From assembly GCF_006575665.1 (NCBI RefSeq), contig NZ_CP041253.1, positions 3,819,001 through 3,883,000 of the forward strand: a stretch of DNA of 64,000 nt, written 5' to 3'. Position 1 is the stretch's first letter. Every line of letters starts with the position of its first letter. Both the position numbers and the translations under genes were made by a program. The notes under the pieces were generated by a model. The model saw only the letters and a list, made by a program, of their open reading frames with translations. It ran no database searches and had not been told where the DNA came from. This DNA comes from Echinicola soli. GTDB lineage: Bacteria; Bacteroidota; Bacteroidia; Cytophagales; Cyclobacteriaceae. Of the stretch, positions 15,317 to 23,454 are shown piece after piece.

Positions 15317-17002
15317 CTAAATAATGACAAATTGTAGTCCGACACTCAAGCCCATGTACCAAGCCTGGACCCGAGTGGCATTGGAATTATCTTCGATTAC
15401 CCAGCCGGGGATGTGGTTTTCTTCGGCGTTTTGCCGCATCAGGAAATTTAGGGATGGGCCACAAAATAGCTTGATGTTCTTATGTGGTGAAAAAGCAGGG
15501 AGCAATTTCATGGATGCCAAACTAAGGGTGGTTTCTGGGGGACCAAAGGAAGTTCTCGAGACCAACTCACCATCCAGATCAAACCACTTGGTATTTACAA
15601 AATGGAGGCCTAGACCGGCATCAATTGCCCAATTATAGGTGCGATCTTCTGTAGCATGAGCTAGGCCCACGATTCCATAACTGTAAGTACCACCCGTCCG
15701 AACGGTAAACATGGAATATTTCAATTCATCATAGCCAAGCGTAAAGCTCTTTTCACCCGTTTTGATAATGTTGATAAGGCCAATGGGGTATGCACTAGAG
15801 TCCGCTTCGTTCAGCAGCGTGGTAAGCTGGAAACCTGTGACTTTTTTTCCAATATTGATCAATCCCGAAATCTGGTTTTCGGTGTTTCCTTCACTGATGT
15901 TCATCAAGCCGGCTATTTGAAGTCCTTTTGAGGAGGTCGCTTCATTGTGGAGTCCGGCCAATTGAAAGCCGGTAAAAGGCCCTGTATGGTTATAAAGCCC
16001 TGCTGCCTGAAAACCCGAGGCCTTTCCCAATACCCGATTGGAAATCCCAGCCAACTGCACCCCGGAAACATCACCCCCAACCAGGTTAAAAATACCGGCG
16101 GCCTGTAGGTAGTTGGCATCCTTACGGTTAATGTTAAATATTCCGCCTAACTCCACACCATTGGTGCCAGCCGTATATCCGCCGATGATATTGAAAGAGG
16201 CATGGTTAATGATCTGGCTGTTCATCATACCGTGGGTGCTCAGCCGCGGAACCAATGACACCTGAGCAGGCATCTCTGCAAAGAAATTCCCGATATTCAA
16301 GCCCTGCATGCGCTGCCTAACACCAATCATCATTCTCCCAAAAAACGTATCCTGAAGGTTTTCGTCTCCAGCACCATTGGGGTAGTAGCGAAACTTACCT
16401 TTCTTCTGAGTGGCCTCAATGTCAAATGGCGGTAGCAGCATAAAAGTGGTGTCTCGATAGTCCTCCTTGCTCACCGTGACCATCACCGAGGTATTAGGGT
16501 CCTTAAGCTTAAGCTCAAAATAGCCGTTTTTATCGGTTATGGAGGAAGTAAGCATAGTTTGCTCATAGACACTGGCATAGGCGATCAGTTCATCGCTCTC
16601 CAAGTCTTTAATGCGTCCCTTTACAATCCAACTTTTACCGACTTGCTCATCATCTCCTTCTTCGAGATACAACCTGTTTGGTGCATAACGTATGACGATA
16701 TATCCCGGTGTCTCGATAAACTCATAGCGTTCCCCCAGCATTTGGTACAAAAAATTCCGGACACTTCCTGCATAGCTTTCTACCTGTACCAGACTATCCT
16801 GGGGAAGGATATTGCTGTTATAGGAAAAAAAGAAATCTTGGTTTTCAGAAACTTCCTTAAGCGCTTGGCCAATGGTGATTTCTTCTTGGCCTTTTAGAGA
16901 GATTTCCTTTTCAAGGTTACTTTGTGCTAAAAGCATATGAGTGCAGCCAAAAAGCACCAAAAAAAGTCCTAAGCTACATTTTGACAGCTTTGTTACAGCC
17001 AT
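15317..17002 (-). CDS. STN-domain protein with carboxypeptidase-like domain and surface repeats
   Basis: 561 aa. A signal peptide (1-26) is followed by an STN (secretin/TonB short N-terminal) domain at about 30-105, the module FecR-type anti-sigma factors contact. A carboxypeptidase-regulatory-like beta-sandwich follows at about 125-200 (VKGRIKDLESDELIAYASVY). Then come GxQ-x-AGxxN repeats of 14-16 residues (about 265-390, e.g. GFQLAGLHNEATSSK) and a C-terminal region with beta-barrel-like strands. It does not look like a full SusC/TonB receptor: no plug is visible and it is about half the length. The gene lies 15 nt downstream of fecR in a sigma-fecR-STN operon, so it probably serves as, or reports to, the signal receptor of that cassette. 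The repeat type is shared with the neighbouring 346-aa protein. Confidence 0.72.
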   Translation of the reverse strand: MAVTKLSKCSLGLFLVLFGCTHMLLAQSNLEKEISLKGQEEITIGQALKEVSENQDFFFSYNSNILPQDSLVQVESYAGSVRNFLYQMLGERYEFIETPGYIVIRYAPNRLYLEEGDDEQVGKSWIVKGRIKDLESDELIAYASVYEQTMLTSSITDKNGYFELKLKDPNTSVMVTVSKEDYRDTTFMLLPPFDIEATQKKGKFRYYPNGAGDENLQDTFFGRMMIGVRQRMQGLNIGNFFAEMPAQVSLVPRLSTHGMMNSQIINHASFNIIGGYTAGTNGVELGGIFNINRKDANYLQAAGIFNLVGGDVSGVQLAGISNRVLGKASGFQAAGLYNHTGPFTGFQLAGLHNEATSSKGLQIAGLMNISEGNTENQISGLINIGKKVTGFQLTTLLNEADSSAYPIGLINIIKTGEKSFTLGYDELKYSMFTVRTGGTYSYGIVGLAHATEDRTYNWAIDAGLGLHFVNTKWFDLDGELVSRTSFGPPETTLSLASMKLLPAFSPHKNIKLFCGPSLNFLMRQNAEENHIPGWVIEDNSNATRVQAWYMGLSVGLQFVII

Positions 17003-17017
17003 ATTTGTGAAAGTAGG

Positions 17018-17968
17018 TTATTTAATAATGATTCGGTCAGGTTCCCTGATCACGGTAAGACCAAAAGTAGCTTTTAGTACTTCGAGGTTATTTTCCAACG
17101 AATCGTTTTTGAAGGTAGTGGTTAATGGTAAATTACGCAAGCGTTCATTTAAAAGGATAATATTGGCTCCATAAGCTTCATTCAATACCTCGATCACACG
17201 CCAAAGTGGGGTCTCGTGCGCTTCAAAGTAGTCCCCAACATAATAGCTATAAAGTTTGTCTTCAACAGTAGTGCTGGTCAGGAGACCTTTTACCTGATTG
17301 ATCAGGAGACGGTCGCCAGGCGTTAGGATGCGAACCTCACCTTCATAATTGACTTGGACGGATCCAGACTGGAGGATAATTTCAATCAGCCCATCCAGTT
17401 TTTTGATATTAAACTTGGTGCCAAGAACAGTAACGGTAGCTTGCCCTACCAGCACACGGAAGGGCCTGTTTTCGTTTCTCGCGACTTGGAAAAAAGCCTC
17501 TCCCTCAATCAGCTCTGCATTCCTTGATTTTTTTATAATGGACTGGTTAAAAGATAATTGGCTTGATTTGTTTAACGTGATAATGCTTCCGTCAAAGAGC
17601 GTATCTGTAACTGGTTTTTGGTTAGTTGCTAAGTGTAGATTGGATAATAGGGCATTGTCAGGTTCTATAAATCGGACGTAAGCAAAAGCGGCTACCAAAA
17701 AAACACTTATGGCAGCTGCTATTTGATACCACGGAGAGAATCTGACCTCTTTTGACTTGTGGGATTTCCGTCTCTGAAAGGCTTGCCAAGCTTCTGCTGT
17801 ACTCACATGTGTACTTGGTTTTATGCTAAGGCTCTTTTCCCAAATAAACTGGATCTGTTCATACCGCTTCCGATGATCAGGATGTGCCTGGATCCATTTT
17901 TGGATCTCCTGATTCTCAACGTGATCAGTTTCCTCAATGATATATTTTATCAACTTACTTTCGTCCAT
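17018..17968 (-). CDS. FecR family anti-sigma factor / sigma regulator
   Basis: 316 aa. The order is an N-terminal cytoplasmic DUF4880-like helical segment (W-I-Q-A-H-P-D-H-R-K-R-Y), one membrane helix at about 84-100 (WYQIAAAISVFLVAAFAYV), a periplasmic FecR domain (LFDGSIITLNKSSQLSF ... ELIEGEAFFQVA ... GTKFNI), and a C-terminal DUF4974/STN-like domain (TPLWRVIEVLNEAYGANI ... LTTTFKNDSLENNLEVL). In Bacteroidota such proteins relay an outer-membrane signal to the ECF sigma factor. The gene lies 4 nt after the sigma factor gene and 15 nt before the STN-repeat gene, forming one operon. Confidence 0.93.
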   Translation of the reverse strand: MDESKLIKYIIEETDHVENQEIQKWIQAHPDHRKRYEQIQFIWEKSLSIKPSTHVSTAEAWQAFQRRKSHKSKEVRFSPWYQIAAAISVFLVAAFAYVRFIEPDNALLSNLHLATNQKPVTDTLFDGSIITLNKSSQLSFNQSIIKKSRNAELIEGEAFFQVARNENRPFRVLVGQATVTVLGTKFNIKKLDGLIEIILQSGSVQVNYEGEVRILTPGDRLLINQVKGLLTSTTVEDKLYSYYVGDYFEAHETPLWRVIEVLNEAYGANIILLNERLRNLPLTTTFKNDSLENNLEVLKATFGLTVIREPDRIIIK

Positions 17969-17972
17969 AAGA

Positions 17973-18536
17973 TCAACTATTGGTAAACAGGATAAACAGG
18001 ATAGGGAGAAAGTCCGCCAGTTCTATCCTGAGGTGCTTTAATGCTTTGCCCATGTGTGTTTCCACGGTTTTTACGGATATGCCCAAGCGATCAGCGATTT
18101 CATGATATTTTAGGGATTCATACCTGCTCAATAAAAACACTTTTCTACATTTTTCGGGCAAGACGTGAAGTGCTTTTCTGAGTGCATCCATAAGCTCGTG
18201 GTCATGGCCTTCATCCATTTGGAGTCCACCATCACTGGATTGGCGCAGGGTGATATCATGGTGTTTTTGTTTCACTTTTTGATGCCTGAGATGATTCATG
18301 CTATCCCTATAAACCATTTGGTACAGATAGGCTTTAAGAGAAGATGTTATTGAGATAGTTTCCCTTTTTTCCCATACTTTCAGAAACACCGTCTGTACGA
18401 TTTCTGCTGCTTCATCTTCATCTTTCACGAGCATGCATGCATAGGCATATAATGCCTGAAAATGACTTTTAAAGGTCGTTTCAAACAGTTCCTCGTCTAT
18501 CGGTGCACATAGGGTATTTTCCGAAGAATCTTCCAC
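17973..18536 (-). CDS. RNA polymerase sigma-70 factor, ECF type (Bacteroidetes family 1)
   Basis: 187 aa. Region 2 is seen at about 20-85 (LYAYACMLVKDEDEAAEIVQTVFLKVWEKR). Region 4 is near 125-175 (LPEKCRKVFLLSRYESLKYHEIADRLGISVKTVETHMGKALKHLR) with a typical helix-turn-helix. The start is GTG at 18536 because a TAA lies seven codons upstream in frame, no ATG intervenes, and the next Met is inside region 2. The short Phe/Leu-rich tail (FLPILFILFTNS) is common in this group. With FecR and the STN protein downstream it forms a cell-surface signalling cassette whose target may be the operon itself. Confidence 0.93.
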   Translation of the reverse strand: MEDSSENTLCAPIDEELFETTFKSHFQALYAYACMLVKDEDEAAEIVQTVFLKVWEKRETISITSSLKAYLYQMVYRDSMNHLRHQKVKQKHHDITLRQSSDGGLQMDEGHDHELMDALRKALHVLPEKCRKVFLLSRYESLKYHEIADRLGISVKTVETHMGKALKHLRIELADFLPILFILFTNS

Positions 18537-18784
18537 CTGGTAAAGATTAAAAGTTTAGCTAAATTTAATCGTTTTATTCCTTTTATATAAGTATGACACT
18601 TGAAAAAGAAATTACCCTTACTGGGACTGAAAAAGTTTGTCGTATTGGTGAGATGCTACCATTAAATTCAGCGTGATGAAAAAACATTCATGCGCTAGAG
18701 GTATCACAATGGCCGCTCTTTAGTAGATGTGATATTCGGTAGGAGTGTTGTATACCCGGTAATTGATAAATAGAGCTGTTAATT

Positions 18785-18975
18785 ACTGGCGTCTGACCAA
18801 ATTTCAAATATGATCAAAAACTGTCTTTAAATAGAAATTTGAGGGTTTTTATTCCAATCCCTGAAATAACTGCCATCCCCTAAAGGGGAGCTTTAGAAAG
18901 TCCCCTTTAGGGGATTTAGGAGTGAAAACAGTTGATTTTTTTCAATTTGACGATTGTTTTCCCGGACTACAGTAG
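18785..18975 (+). repeat. MITE-like element family 1, copy 1
   Basis: About 190 bp, bounded by imperfect terminal inverted repeats (CTGGCGTCTG on the left, CGGACTACAG on the right). It contains a strong internal hairpin at 18876-18914 (TCCCCTAAAGGGGA / TCCCCTTTAGGGGA). Two other copies occur in this window at 31014 and 50791 in the same orientation. No coding capacity. It lies between the sigma factor gene and the MBL hydrolase gene; the rest of 18537-18978 shows no gene. Confidence 0.8.
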
Positions 18976-18978
18976 TTG

Positions 18979-20028
18979 TTAACCATACTTTTCCCACCAC
19001 GGATTGACTTTCAGCTCATCCTCTAATGTCCAAATTTCTCCTAATTCCGGGGTAAAGATTGGCTGATCCTTTTCTTTGGCAGCTTTTGTAAAGCGTTCAA
19101 TAGGCTCCTTCCAATCATGTGGGGCAAGCCCAAATCCACCCCAATGTATAGGTACGAGGATACTGGCTTTGGCATCTATTCCTGCCTGCACACTTTGTTC
19201 TGGAAACATGTGGATCTGCGCCCAATGTTTGTAATATTGACCACACTCCACAAACATCAGGTCAAAAGGCCCAAATTGCTCTCCAATGGATTTAAAGTGG
19301 GTATCGTAGCCACCATCACCACTGTGAAAAATGGTATGATTGGCCGTTTTGAAAATAAATCCTCCCCAAAGCGATTGGGCACGGTCAAATGCCCCTCTGC
19401 CAGAAAAGTGTCTACTTGGTGTGTAGGTTATGTCCACGCCCTCTAGCTGAACTTGATCCCACCAGTCCAGCTCTGTAATCAGGTTTTCATCTAATCCCCA
19501 CTTTACTAAGTGTCTGGAAATACCCAAGGCCACAAACCAGTTTTTTACTCGTGGAATGAGCTTTTTGATACTTATAAGATCTAAGTGGTCGTAGTGGTCA
19601 TGGGTGATTATTATAGCATCGATTGGTGGTAATGTATCGATAATATCAAGGGCGCCGCTACTGAAACGCTTCGTCTTTATCGGGGCAATGGGTGAAGCAT
19701 CATCACCAAACATGGGATCTATTAATATATTCTTTCCTGCCAGTTGGAGTAACAGAACGGAATGACCATACCAAATGAATTTTGGTTTCAAGTCTTCCTT
19801 TCCGAACTTCGCTTCATCAAATTTCTTTATGGGTAAAAGCTTCTCGGGCATCTTGGCTTTTCTTTTTGAGAAGTTGTCCTTTAGTACTTCAGGAAGATTT
19901 CCTAGACTGAATCCCATAAAGGTGGGAGAGAGGTTATGGAATTTTTTATCTTTCCAAGCAGGGGATTTTTTGAATTTTTCCAAGTCTTGTTTGCGTAATG
20001 ATGCCCCGAATTGTGCTTTTAATGACAT
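18979..20028 (-). CDS. MBL-fold metal-dependent hydrolase (UlaG/NAPE-PLD-like)
   Basis: 349 aa. The metallo-beta-lactamase signature HxHxDH is present (ITHDHYDHLD), preceded by the core strand ILIDPMFGDDASP and followed by conserved distal metal ligands around HSGDGGYDTHF and PIHWGGFGLAPHDW. Overall layout fits the RomA/NAPE-PLD-like group (N-acylphosphatidylethanolamine phospholipase D relatives, including UlaG-type lactonases). The substrate cannot be told from sequence; a lipid or lactone is possible. There is no signal peptide, so it should be cytoplasmic. It is a single gene, divergent from a small receiver-like gene, with MITE copy 1 immediately downstream. Confidence 0.85.
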   Translation of the reverse strand: MSLKAQFGASLRKQDLEKFKKSPAWKDKKFHNLSPTFMGFSLGNLPEVLKDNFSKRKAKMPEKLLPIKKFDEAKFGKEDLKPKFIWYGHSVLLLQLAGKNILIDPMFGDDASPIAPIKTKRFSSGALDIIDTLPPIDAIIITHDHYDHLDLISIKKLIPRVKNWFVALGISRHLVKWGLDENLITELDWWDQVQLEGVDITYTPSRHFSGRGAFDRAQSLWGGFIFKTANHTIFHSGDGGYDTHFKSIGEQFGPFDLMFVECGQYYKHWAQIHMFPEQSVQAGIDAKASILVPIHWGGFGLAPHDWKEPIERFTKAAKEKDQPIFTPELGEIWTLEDELKVNPWWEKYG

Positions 20029-20148
20029 ATTTTTGCTTCTTTTAGGAAAAGTAATGAAATTGGTCTATGTTCACATCACATAAACTAGAACCACAAATTT
20101 TAGTTTTTTTACCAATTATAGTTATCTTATACGCCAACAATTTTTAAT

Positions 20149-20517
20149 ATGTTGTATAAAGCTTTAATAAAGAAAGGATACCGTCCTTTGACTGACAATA
20201 TAAGAGAATTATTGTCTATGATGGGATTTGATGTAGTATCTTCCAGTTCAGATAAGAATCAGGAAACTGGTGTGCAGGAGGAATTGGATTTGGTAGTGGA
20301 TATGGTGGACGAAGAAATCCCCTATGAAGAGTTTATGGAAATTTATGGTGGTTATAATTCAACTGGAATTCCTACCATTCTGATTACGGATACAGAGTTC
20401 AATAGCAACATTGTCAATAACTTGCCGGATGGAAGCGATGTTTCCATTTTATCGCGGCCTTTCACATACGAAAAACTTAAAAAGGCTGCTATGCCTAAAG
20501 TAAAGAAAGAAGAGTAG
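20149..20517 (+). CDS. Orphan degenerate receiver-like protein
   Basis: 122 aa. It resembles a response-regulator receiver domain without an output domain: LTDNIRELLSMMGFDVV (helix 1/strand 2), LDLVVDMVDEE (strand 3), IPTILITD (strand 4) and ILSRPFTYEKLKKA (strand 5/helix 5, with Arg in place of the usual Lys). The first strand and acidic pair are not recognisable, and the Asp near strand 3 is one residue out of register with the normal phospho-acceptor. A similar protein is encoded at 62778 (LSDNIREIL ... ILTKPF), so the two look like paralogues. Start: a stop lies 10 codons upstream and this is the only ATG. Probably a phosphorylation-independent signalling adaptor (inference). Confidence 0.6.
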   Translation: MLYKALIKKGYRPLTDNIRELLSMMGFDVVSSSSDKNQETGVQEELDLVVDMVDEEIPYEEFMEIYGGYNSTGIPTILITDTEFNSNIVNNLPDGSDVSILSRPFTYEKLKKAAMPKVKKEE

Positions 20518-20542
20518 ATTATCTAAGGGGAGGGGAAACTGG

Positions 20543-21415
20543 CTATATTTTTTTTATCAGGGGATTGAATGCCTTGGAGCCAACCATTACTTTATCACCT
20601 ATAGTTAAGTTTTTGGTCTCATCTATATCGCATACGACCTTTACCAGTTCGCTTCCAATTTTAACGTGGATGATGTGGACGACGTCCTCATCGTGAATGG
20701 CAATGATTTCTCCCTGAAACTGGAATTTGGCACTGGTAAGTCCCGCACCAAAAAATTCTCTGGGCGTACATTTACGGCGTATTTTACCATTGTCCAGTTC
20801 GATGAGGAGATCTGATAATTTAATGATCTCGCTGACATCATGACTCACCAAAATAGTCGTAAGGGAATATTTTCGGTGAATGGATAGGATATACTCTTGG
20901 AGCTTTTCCCTCATGGAATGATCCAGGGCAGATAAGGGCTCATCCAGTAATAGGATTTCAGGCTTTACTGCCAGTGCCCTGGCCAATGCCACGCGCTGCT
21001 GTTGTCCTCCAGATAATTGTGCTGGACTAAAATCCTGTAGCTGCACAAGGTCCATGCTCTCCAGTAGTTCCGTCAAAAAGACCGTGTCTTTGGAATCAGC
21101 AAGGGCAAAGGCTATATTTTCCTTAACGGTCATATTTGGAAAAAGCGCATAATCCTGAAACAAATAACCTAATTTCCGCTTCCCCGGCGAGACATGGATT
21201 GACTTGGAAGCATCAAACCAGGACTTATCCTTTACGAGTAAATGTCCTTCATCTGGCGTCATGAGGCCGCTGATCATTCTTAAAGTAGACGTTTTCCCTG
21301 ATCCAGAAGAGCCAAATAGTGTGATAAACTGCCCTTGAGCAATATTTAACTGGATGTCCAGTACCATTGCCGTGCCATCAGACGTTAGTGATTTTCGTAG
21401 CTTTAGATCGATCAT
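20543..21415 (-). CDS. modC: Molybdate ABC transporter ATP-binding protein
   Basis: 290 aa. Walker A is FGSSGSGKTSTL, the ABC signature LSGGQQQRVALARALA and Walker B ILLLDEPLSALDHS, followed by the switch His (LVSHDVSEI). A C-terminal TOBE domain (about 230-290) is typical of ModC and binds molybdate. It hydrolyses ATP to drive import through ModB. The ATG overlaps the modB stop by 4 nt, so it is translationally coupled; it is the last gene of the modA-mop-modB-modC operon. Related sulfate/thiosulfate ATPases cannot be excluded from this protein alone, but a di-TOBE protein and a ModA-like binding protein in the operon favour molybdate or tungstate. Confidence 0.9.
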   Translation of the reverse strand: MIDLKLRKSLTSDGTAMVLDIQLNIAQGQFITLFGSSGSGKTSTLRMISGLMTPDEGHLLVKDKSWFDASKSIHVSPGKRKLGYLFQDYALFPNMTVKENIAFALADSKDTVFLTELLESMDLVQLQDFSPAQLSGGQQQRVALARALAVKPEILLLDEPLSALDHSMREKLQEYILSIHRKYSLTTILVSHDVSEIIKLSDLLIELDNGKIRRKCTPREFFGAGLTSAKFQFQGEIIAIHDEDVVHIIHVKIGSELVKVVCDIDETKNLTIGDKVMVGSKAFNPLIKKI

Positions 21416-22083
21416 CGGGCGAATTGTTTGAAATAGCTGCCATTGTACAGATACACACAGAGGAGTGTGACAAAAGACAACAATACTAAAATGATGGAAT
21501 AATGATTTGCAGCGGCATAGTTCAGGCTTTCCACCTCGTCGTAAACGGCAATAGAGGCTACTTTTGTCTTTTCAGGAATATTTCCTCCAATCATTAAGAC
21601 TACTCCAAATTCCCCCATGGTATGGGCGAAAGTGAGGACACAAGCTGACAGAACAGCGGGTTTTACATTGGGCAGCAGTACTTTTCTAAGGATGGTCCAT
21701 CTACTTTTTCCTAGTAGGATGGCCGCTTCTTTTAGACTGGGAGAGAGGCTTGACAGGCCGGATTGAAGTGGCTGGACCATAAATGGCAGACTATAAATAC
21801 AAGAAGCCACCACTAGCCCTGAAAAGGTAAAGACAAGCTTTATCCCTAAAACACTTTCCAGCCAGTTTCCAAAGGAATTTTGTGGACTAAAGGCCACTAA
21901 CAAATAAAACCCCAAGACCGTGGGCGGCAATACCAAGGGCATACTTACCAACGCTTCTACTACAGGCTTAATCTTTATGCGTGTTTCCGATAGCCAGTAC
22001 GCCAAGGGCAATGCCACTACGAAAAGCACCAAAGTGGTGATCAAGGCTAATTTTAAGGTCAGTATGATGGGAAACCAATTCAT
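21412..22083 (-). CDS. modB: Molybdate ABC transporter permease
   Basis: 223 aa with about five to six membrane helices. The cytoplasmic EAA loop that docks onto ModC reads EAAILLGKSRWTILRKVLLP. ATVLGFYLLVAF-like and TMGEFGVVLMIGGNIPEKT segments are characteristic of ModB/CysT-type permeases. It forms the transmembrane channel for molybdate (or tungstate). Both ends overlap neighbouring genes by 4 nt, so translation is coupled with the TOBE protein upstream and ModC downstream. Confidence 0.92.
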   Translation of the reverse strand: MNWFPIILTLKLALITTLVLFVVALPLAYWLSETRIKIKPVVEALVSMPLVLPPTVLGFYLLVAFSPQNSFGNWLESVLGIKLVFTFSGLVVASCIYSLPFMVQPLQSGLSSLSPSLKEAAILLGKSRWTILRKVLLPNVKPAVLSACVLTFAHTMGEFGVVLMIGGNIPEKTKVASIAVYDEVESLNYAAANHYSIILVLLSFVTLLCVYLYNGSYFKQFAR

Positions 22084-22484
22084 GTTGGCGATAGGATAAC
22101 TTCATTGGATTTTACCATGGCTTGGATAGGCATGTTAAGTGTCAATTCAAGTGATGTTGCGGATTGGGTGCTGATGAGGGCCACAAGATTGCCACATGAT
22201 GTACTAATAGATAGCCTGCTCAGCAATTTCCCCCTTTTGATTTCCAGGATTTCTCCAGGAATATTATTTTCGATGCTCATACCTGCATGCCCTGAAGTCC
22301 CTATAATGACTTCCGTTTCTTTAAAAAGTACTTGAATCTGTGTGCCTTCTTTGAGATAAGGTGCTGAAGAAGAAGTGTCGATGATCAATGATTGCATTTC
22401 AATCTGTCCCTTTAACAGTATCGTGACGATAGACATTTGCTCACTACTGGTGATGTCCTTGATATGTCCTGTGAGTCTATTCAT
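22080..22484 (-). CDS. Di-TOBE (Mop-like) molybdate-binding protein
   Basis: 134 aa, almost exactly two tandem Mop/TOBE domains of about 65 residues. The second is clearest: N-x-x-P-G-E-I-L-E-I, then SCGNLVALIST, SATSLELTLNMPIQAMVKSNEVIL. Stand-alone di-Mop proteins bind molybdate or tungstate oxyanions and may store or buffer them in the cytoplasm. Its place between modA and modB, with a 4-nt overlap into modB, supports a role in the same uptake system. It lacks a helix-turn-helix, so it is not a full ModE regulator. Confidence 0.82.
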   Translation of the reverse strand: MNRLTGHIKDITSSEQMSIVTILLKGQIEMQSLIIDTSSSAPYLKEGTQIQVLFKETEVIIGTSGHAGMSIENNIPGEILEIKRGKLLSRLSISTSCGNLVALISTQSATSLELTLNMPIQAMVKSNEVILSPT

Positions 22485-22531
22485 GGATGTTTATGCCAAT
22501 TTACGAAGAATGGACGGAAGAAATATTATGG

Positions 22532-23287
22532 TCAACTGGGCATTTGATAGCCAAATTCTTTTAAAATTTGCCGGGCTTCCTCGGTAAATAAATATTCGTA
22601 AAATAGTATTGATCCGGGCTTTTCACTTTCTTTTCGGTCGATAAGAACAACGCCCTGCTCGATGGGAGCGTAGTGGTTTTCATCTAATAAAGTCCATTTT
22701 CCTTTTTCGATCATACCAGGGGATTTTACCACTGAAAGTGACGTGAATCCAATATTTGCTGCTTTCGATAAAATATACTGATTTGTTTGTGAAATACTCT
22801 CACCAAATATCAATTTATCTTTTAGGGCTTCGTACAGGTCATTTGTTTTCAGTGTCTCCATCGCGGCCAAACCATATGGAGCTGTTTTGGGGTTAGCGAC
22901 CGCGATATGCTTAATGGCAGGGTCTGATAGCATGTCCAAACTAGGTATAAGGTTTTCGTCCAGTGTCCACAGCACCAAAGCTCCCAAGGCATATCCTTTA
23001 GGAGCTGAATGGGCCAATCCGGCTTCATAAACAGCCTTAGGGTATTTGATATTTGCCGCCACAAAGATGTCAAAAGGAGCTCCTTCTTTTATCTGGGCAG
23101 TCAGTTTTCCCGAACTGCCCACTACCATTTGGCATTCCACGCCTGATTTTGCCTCAAATGCCTCTATAAGAGCCTCCATGGCAAACTGCATATTGGCCGC
23201 CGTGGCAATGGTGACTTTGGGATTTGCCTTATCCTGACAGCCGGTCAATACTGAAATCAGAAATATAACTATACGGACGTCTCTCAT
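22532..23287 (-). CDS. modA: Molybdate ABC transporter substrate-binding lipoprotein
   Basis: 251 aa. An SPII lipoprotein signal (FLISVLTGC, Cys at about 17) anchors it to the membrane on the periplasmic side. The mature protein has ModA landmarks: VTIATAANMQFAMEAL, VGSSGKLTAQIKEGAPFDIFVAAN (oxyanion-contacting Ser and Asn/Ala loops), VANPKTAPYGLAAMETL and a C-terminal FYEYLFTEEARQILKEFGY. It captures molybdate or tungstate and delivers it to ModB. First gene of the operon, 47 nt before the TOBE gene. The upstream gap 23288-23454 shows nothing I can assign. Confidence 0.9.
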   Translation of the reverse strand: MRDVRIVIFLISVLTGCQDKANPKVTIATAANMQFAMEALIEAFEAKSGVECQMVVGSSGKLTAQIKEGAPFDIFVAANIKYPKAVYEAGLAHSAPKGYALGALVLWTLDENLIPSLDMLSDPAIKHIAVANPKTAPYGLAAMETLKTNDLYEALKDKLIFGESISQTNQYILSKAANIGFTSLSVVKSPGMIEKGKWTLLDENHYAPIEQGVVLIDRKESEKPGSILFYEYLFTEEARQILKEFGYQMPS

Positions 23288-23454
23288 GTTTTTACTATAG
23301 TGGAATGGTTATCTAATGTGATTTGTTTGTTAAGGCTCACAATTTTCCCCTAAAATCATGTTCAATTTTCCAATAAAATAGCAGGTCAATAATTTCAATT
23401 AACGGACGAAGATAAAAAATTAAATTGAAGTAAAAGTGATCCAAAAGAAGTGAT

